DNA from: an uncultured Marmoricola sp.
Lineage (GTDB): Bacteria; Actinomycetota; Actinomycetes; Propionibacteriales; Nocardioidaceae
Assembly: GCF_943913695.1 (NCBI RefSeq)
Contig: NZ_CALTZE010000146.1
Span: 1-8,400 of the forward strand
Reading direction: 5' to 3'
DNA length: 8,400 bases
Shown: piece after piece, positions 5,252 to 8,400 of the stretch
How positions within the stretch are numbered: the first letter of the stretch is position 1
Layout of the letters: every line of letters starts with the position of its first letter
Notes under the pieces: model-generated
What the model saw: only the letters and a program-made list of their open reading frames with translations
Database searches by the model: none
Told to the model about the DNA's origin: nothing
Translations under genes and position numbers: made by a program

Positions 5252-5878
5252 ATGACCACTGACGCCACCACCGCGAGCCCCGACCGTGCCGACTTCTGGT
5301 TCGACCCCCGCTGCCCCTTCGCGTGGATCACCTCGCGCTGGATCCTCGAGGTCGAGCGCGTCCGCGACATCGAGGTGCACTGGCACGTGATGTCCCTGGC
5401 CTACCTCAACCAGGACAAGGACATCCCCGACGACTACCGCGAGATGCTCAAGACCGCGTGGGGTCCGGTGCGGGTGTGCATCAAGGCCGAGCAGGAGCAC
5501 GGGAGCGAGGTGCTGGCGCCGCTCTACACCGCCTTCGGCACGCGCATCCACGTGGAGCAGCAGGAGTTCGACAAGCAGGTGGCCGTCGACGCGCTGCGCG
5601 ACGCGGGCCTGCCCGAGGCGCTCGCCGAGGCCTGGGACGACTCCTCGCTCGACGAGGCGGTCGCGAAGAGCCACCACGAGGGCATGGACGCGGTGGGCGA
5701 CGATGTCGGCACCCCGACGATCCACATCAACGGCACGGCGTTCTTCGGCCCGGTGATCACCAAGGCCCCGCGCGGCGAGGAGGCCGGCACGCTGTGGGAC
5801 GGCTGCGTCGCCGTCGCGTCCTACCCGCTCTTCTTCGAGCTCAAGCGCAGCCGCAGCGCCGACCTCGACTTCAGCTGA
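5252..5878 (+). CDS. Mycothiol-dependent nitroreductase, Rv2466c family (DsbA fold)
   Basis: This is a 208-aa cytosolic thioredoxin/DsbA-fold protein very like M. tuberculosis Rv2466c, a mycothiol-dependent reductase that activates nitro prodrugs and is linked to oxidative-stress defence. Shared blocks I recognise are ADFWFDPRCPFAWITSRWIL (13-32), VHWHVMSLA, YREMLKTAWGPVRV, the SHHEGMDAVGDDVGTPTIHING block with the cis-proline TPT, AFFGPV, PRGEEAG and ASYPLFFELKR. The active-site motif is CPFA (Cys21 to Ala24) where Rv2466c has CPWC, so the resolving cysteine is absent and a one-cysteine mechanism via mycothiol is likely. I chose ATG at 5252 because family proteins begin shortly before the FWFDP motif; the frame stays open upstream to 5159, but that lies within pepN. 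No Shine-Dalgarno is seen. It is divergent from pepN and convergent with the SDR gene. Confidence 0.93.
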   Translation: MTTDATTASPDRADFWFDPRCPFAWITSRWILEVERVRDIEVHWHVMSLAYLNQDKDIPDDYREMLKTAWGPVRVCIKAEQEHGSEVLAPLYTAFGTRIHVEQQEFDKQVAVDALRDAGLPEALAEAWDDSSLDEAVAKSHHEGMDAVGDDVGTPTIHINGTAFFGPVITKAPRGEEAGTLWDGCVAVASYPLFFELKRSRSADLDFS

Positions 5879-5894
5879 CGGCAGGTCGTCCGAT

Positions 5895-5916
5895 GGCGCC
5901 GGGGCTCACCGGCGCC
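5895..5916. terminator. Hairpin between convergent genes, possible two-way terminator
   Basis: GGCGCCGG (5895-5902) and CCGGCGCC (5909-5916) form a perfect 8-bp stem with a 6-nt loop, GGCTCA. No T-tract follows, which is common in actinobacteria. It lies 17 nt after the Rv2466c-type gene and overlaps the end of the SDR gene, whose stop codon (5906-5908) falls in the loop. Confidence 0.6.
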
Positions 5917-6724
5917 GGAAGCCGCCCTCGGTGCTGAGCACCTGGCCGACCACCCACCGGCCCTCGTCGGAGACCAGCCACGCGATCAGCCGCGCGGGGT
6001 CGTCGGGCTCGCCGAAGCGACCGGAGGGGAAGCGCTCGCGGATCCACGCCAGCATCTCGGGGCGGTCGCTGGTGCCCTCGCCGAGGTAGCCGGTGTCGAC
6101 GGGGCCGGGGTTGACGGTGTTGAGCAGGATGCCGCGGTCGGCCAGCTCGTCGGCGACCGTCGCGGTGACTCCGGCGAGCGCGGCCTTGGAGGCGGCGTAC
6201 GCCACCTCGCCGGGCATCGGCCCGTGCCCCTGCCCTGAGGTCATCCAGATGACGCGGCCGCCCTCGCGGCCGTCGTGCTGCCGGGCGAAGGCCGCGGTGA
6301 GCAGCAGGGTGGACCGGGCGTTGACCTGCCAGTGGCCGTCGAGCGTGTCAGCCGTCTGCTCCACCAGCGTGCCGTCGCCGCCGCTGCGCGCGTGGTTGCA
6401 CACCAGCACGTCGAGGTGGCCGAGCGTGTCGCGGGCGTGCTGCACGAGTCGCTCGGCGGCGTCGCCGTCGGCCAGGTCGAGCTCCAGGTCGCTCAGCGCG
6501 GCGCCTGCGGCGAGCCGGGCCCGCAGCGCGTCGAGTGCGGCGCCCGTGTCGTCGGCGCCCCATGGCTGGGCGGCGTCGTGGCGGGCGAGGTGCTGCACGC
6601 ATAGGCTCGCGCCCAGGTCGGCCAGGCGCAGGGCGACGGCGTGGCCGATGCCGCCGCGACGGGCCGCCCCGGTGACCACGGCGGTCCGGCCCGCCAGCGG
6701 CAGCTCGCGACCTGTCTCGCTCAC
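5906..6724 (-). CDS. SDR family oxidoreductase
   Basis: This is a 272-aa short-chain dehydrogenase/reductase, an NAD(P)-dependent alcohol/ketone oxidoreductase with unknown substrate. The Rossmann cofactor motif is TGAARRGGIG (18-27), a variant of TGxxxGxG with an added residue pair. The strand-4 motif is CNHA (109-112) in place of the usual NNAG. Asn135 (VNARS), Ser163 (MTSGQG), Tyr176 and Lys180 (YAASK) complete the catalytic tetrad, and the NPGPVDTGY motif follows the usual PG position. The C terminus ends STEGGFRRR, matching the usual DGG(F/Y) end of the family. The start is GTG at 6724, which overlaps the stop of the upstream GPP34 gene in a 4-bp GTGA, so the two genes are almost certainly one operon with coupled translation. 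The frame stays open far upstream to 7705, but that extension runs through the GPP34 gene and antisense to metG and is not real. Substrate class cannot be told from sequence. Confidence 0.93.
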   Translation of the reverse strand: MSETGRELPLAGRTAVVTGAARRGGIGHAVALRLADLGASLCVQHLARHDAAQPWGADDTGAALDALRARLAAGAALSDLELDLADGDAAERLVQHARDTLGHLDVLVCNHARSGGDGTLVEQTADTLDGHWQVNARSTLLLTAAFARQHDGREGGRVIWMTSGQGHGPMPGEVAYAASKAALAGVTATVADELADRGILLNTVNPGPVDTGYLGEGTSDRPEMLAWIRERFPSGRFGEPDDPARLIAWLVSDEGRWVVGQVLSTEGGFRRR

Positions 6725-7413
6725 GAGCTGCCCGACGACGCGGTCGTGGCGGTGACGGCGACCATCGCCGCGGTCATCGCCGCCTGCGCGCTCGCGATGG
6801 CGTCCTTGACCCCGCTGGCCGCCCAGTCGCCCTCGGCGACGGCCTTGGCGCGGCGCTTGACGTCGCGAGGCGCGTAGCGGTCGCTGCGCACCACCTTGTG
6901 CGCAACGTCCATGGCCGAGAGCACCGCGACCAGCGCAGCGGTGCGCGGGTCGGGCGTCTCCTCGCGCAGCAGCGTGGCCTCCAGCCGCAGACGCACCTGC
7001 TCCTCGTGGCGGCCGTCGGCCTCGGGCCAGGTGGTGCGGGGGAAGAGCCCGAGCACCCGGCCCTCCTCCCGGCGTACGACGCCCCGCTCGGCCAGGCGCG
7101 CGAGCAGCGGCTCGCGGCGCCTCTTGCCCAGGCGGCCGACGAGGTCCTCGGCGGTGCGGTCCTTCTCCACGACCAGGTCGTAGCACTCGCGGAGCACCGG
7201 GTCCTCGGGCACGCGGCCGGTCACCTCGACGCGGTCCTTGCGGCTGATCCCCCAAGACTTGCCCTGGGGCACGGTCACGACGTGCTCCCCGAGCACCAGC
7301 TCGACCAGCAGGGCGCCGCCCAGGGCGGGATCGAGGTAGGTGGTGTGGCTCAGGCTGCCCTTCTCGTCGTCGAGCAGGAGCAGCAGCAGGTCCTCGGCGA
7401 TCAGCGCGGTCAT
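6721..7413 (-). CDS. GPP34 (GOLPH3-like) family protein
   Basis: This is a 230-aa protein matching the GPP34 family, whose eukaryotic members (GOLPH3) bind phosphatidylinositol 4-phosphate at Golgi membranes. Bacterial members, common in actinobacteria, have no settled function that I know of. The typical start LIAEDLLLLLLDDEKG (about 4-19) is present, followed by a conserved stretch around LGGALLVELVLGEHV, a helical middle (RLGKRRREPLLARLAERGVVRREEGRVLG) and the family motif region LFPRTTWPEADGRHE. A C-terminal helical bundle follows, with DPRTAALVAVLSAMDV and a tail rich in Ala, Thr and Val. The start is ATG at 7413; TACGGT lies 6 nt upstream on the minus strand, suggesting a leaderless transcript, and there is no Shine-Dalgarno. 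It is first in an operon with the SDR gene (4-bp overlap) and divergent from metG. Confidence 0.9.
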   Translation of the reverse strand: MTALIAEDLLLLLLDDEKGSLSHTTYLDPALGGALLVELVLGEHVVTVPQGKSWGISRKDRVEVTGRVPEDPVLRECYDLVVEKDRTAEDLVGRLGKRRREPLLARLAERGVVRREEGRVLGLFPRTTWPEADGRHEEQVRLRLEATLLREETPDPRTAALVAVLSAMDVAHKVVRSDRYAPRDVKRRAKAVAEGDWAASGVKDAIASAQAAMTAAMVAVTATTASSGSS

Positions 7414-7472
7414 GGGCCCACCGTAGGAATCCGGGTCGAGGCCGCACCAGTGCCATCCCTAACATCGACCCC
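7414..7472. promoter_or_regulatory. Divergent promoter region, GPP34 gene / metG
   Basis: This 59-bp gap carries a TANNNT hexamer at leaderless spacing for each gene: TACGGT on the minus strand (7420-7425, 6 nt before the GPP34 ATG) and TAACAT on the plus strand (7460-7465, 7 nt before the metG ATG). Neither has a convincing -35 box or Shine-Dalgarno. The space is too short for a T-box or other riboswitch ahead of metG. Confidence 0.55.
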
Positions 7473-8400
7473 ATGACACACGTCCTGTCCGCCGTCGCCT
7501 GGCCGTACGCCAACGGCCCGCGCCACATCGGCCACGTGGCCGGTTTCGGCGTGCCCTCCGACGTCTTCAGCAGGTACATGCGCATGGCCGGACACGACGT
7601 CCTCATGGTCTCGGGCACCGACGAGCACGGCACCCCGATCCTGATCGCCGCCGACGAGGCGGGTGTGGCTCCGCAGGAGCTGGCCGACCGCAACCACCGG
7701 GTCATCGCCGAGGACCTCGTCGCGCTCGGGGTCTCCTACGACCTCTATACCCGCACCACCACGCGCAACCACACCGCGGTCGTGCAGGAGCTCTTCACCG
7801 GCGTCTACGACAACGGCTACTTCCTCGAGCAGACGACGTACGGCGCGATCTCGCCGTCGACGGGCCGCACCCTGCCCGACCGCTACATCGAGGGCACCTG
7901 CCCGATCTGCGGCTACGACAAGGCCCGGGGCGACCAGTGCGACAACTGCGGCAACCAGCTCGACCCCGCGGACCTGAAGGACCCTCGCTCGCGCATCAAC
8001 GGCGAGACCCCGGAGTTCGTGGAGACCCAGCACTTCTTCCTCGACCTGCCGGCGGTGGCCACGGCGCTGGGGGAGTGGCTCGACGAGCGAGAGGCGAGCG
8101 GGCTGTGGCGGCCCAACGTGATCCGTTTCTCCAAGAACATCCTCGAGGACATCCGCCCGCGCGCGATGACGCGCGACATCGACTGGGGCATCCCGGTGCC
8201 GCTCGACGGCTGGCGCGACAACCCCACCAAGCGGCTCTACGTGTGGTTCGACGCCGTCATCGGCTACCTCTCGGCCAGCATCGAGTGGGCGCGCAGGACG
8301 GGCGACCCCGAGCGCTGGCGGGAGTGGTGGGGCGACCCGGCGGCCCTGTCCTACTACTTCATGGGCAAGGACAACATCACCTTCCACAGCCAGATCTGGC
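7473..8400 (+). CDS. metG: Methionyl-tRNA synthetase, N-terminal part
   Basis: These are the first 309 codons of a cytosolic class I aminoacyl-tRNA synthetase that charges tRNA-Met; the gene runs off the right edge. The start MTHVLSAVAWPYANGPRHIGH carries the ATP-binding HIGH motif at 18-21, followed by VSGTDEHGTPI (46-56), a family hallmark. The CP domain has two zinc-binding CxxC knuckles, CPIC at 143-146 and CDNC at 156-159. Downstream are DIDWGIPVP, the YVWFDAVIGYLSAS block and YYFMGKDNITFHSQIW, all typical of MetRS. The KMSKS motif and the anticodon-binding domain lie outside the window. ATG at 7473 is chosen because the catalytic domain begins immediately and TAACAT lies 7 nt upstream, fitting a leaderless start. 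Confidence 0.97.
   Translation, partial: MTHVLSAVAWPYANGPRHIGHVAGFGVPSDVFSRYMRMAGHDVLMVSGTDEHGTPILIAADEAGVAPQELADRNHRVIAEDLVALGVSYDLYTRTTTRNHTAVVQELFTGVYDNGYFLEQTTYGAISPSTGRTLPDRYIEGTCPICGYDKARGDQCDNCGNQLDPADLKDPRSRINGETPEFVETQHFFLDLPAVATALGEWLDEREASGLWRPNVIRFSKNILEDIRPRAMTRDIDWGIPVPLDGWRDNPTKRLYVWFDAVIGYLSASIEWARRTGDPERWREWWGDPAALSYYFMGKDNITFHSQIW

Noticed and set aside
2386..5262. Long plus-strand open frame of 958 codons
   Set aside because: It lies antisense to pepN, whose catalytic motifs are intact. The predicted protein is low-complexity Gly/Val/Leu/Arg sequence produced by high-GC codon bias.
7414..7472. T-box or other riboswitch before metG
   Set aside because: The entire gap is 59 bp and also serves the divergent gene. 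No T-box sequence or terminator stem is visible.
6725..7705. N-terminal extension of the SDR protein in the same frame
   Set aside because: The extension translates the GPP34 gene out of frame and the metG start antisense. The GTG at 6724 with the 4-bp overlap gives a normal-length SDR.
7410..8387. Minus-strand open frame of 325 codons
   Set aside because: It is antisense to metG, has no recognisable domain and a biased composition.

Overview
This is a very GC-rich chromosomal window from an actinobacterium. I infer Nocardioides or a close Nocardioidaceae relative. The reasons are strong G/C third-position bias, a mycothiol-type thiol enzyme, several start codons that look leaderless, and an interspersed 36-bp palindromic repeat of a kind I associate with Nocardioides genomes (recollection, not checked).

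Layout. Positions 1-1478 hold two minus-strand genes: the 5' end of a zinc-ribbon protein running off the left edge, and upstream of it an MscS-type mechanosensitive channel. Divergent from the channel, 1540-2296 carries two overlapping plus-strand genes: a small predicted membrane protein and a DUF5130-type protein. Positions 2297-2652 are non-coding and packed with repeats: three near-identical 36-bp hairpin elements, one inverted and sequence-diverged copy, 32-bp tandem half-units, and a 115-bp direct duplication that also copied the last codons of the DUF5130 gene. The repeats lie between convergent genes. Next is pepN (M1 aminopeptidase N, minus strand, 2653-5196), divergent from an Rv2466c-type mycothiol-dependent nitroreductase/DsbA-fold gene (5252-5878). 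A compact hairpin separates the latter from a convergent two-gene minus-strand operon, a GPP34 (GOLPH3-like) protein followed by an SDR oxidoreductase, joined by a 4-bp GTGA overlap. The window ends in the first 309 codons of metG (methionyl-tRNA synthetase), divergent from the GPP34 gene.

How the genes fit together. Most are ordinary housekeeping or accessory genes. The best functional unit is the pepN / Rv2466c-homologue pair, which has the same divergent neighbourhood as Rv2467 (pepN) and Rv2466c in Mycobacterium tuberculosis. Upstream of the Rv2466c homologue is a close match to the SigH/SigR disulfide-stress promoter, so it is probably induced by thiol-oxidative stress. Its active site is CPFA rather than the CPWC of Rv2466c, which suggests a one-cysteine mechanism.

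I see no wholly new defence or mobile system. The least ordinary sequence is the repeat cluster at 2281-2630, where paired base changes between copies argue that the hairpin structure itself is maintained.
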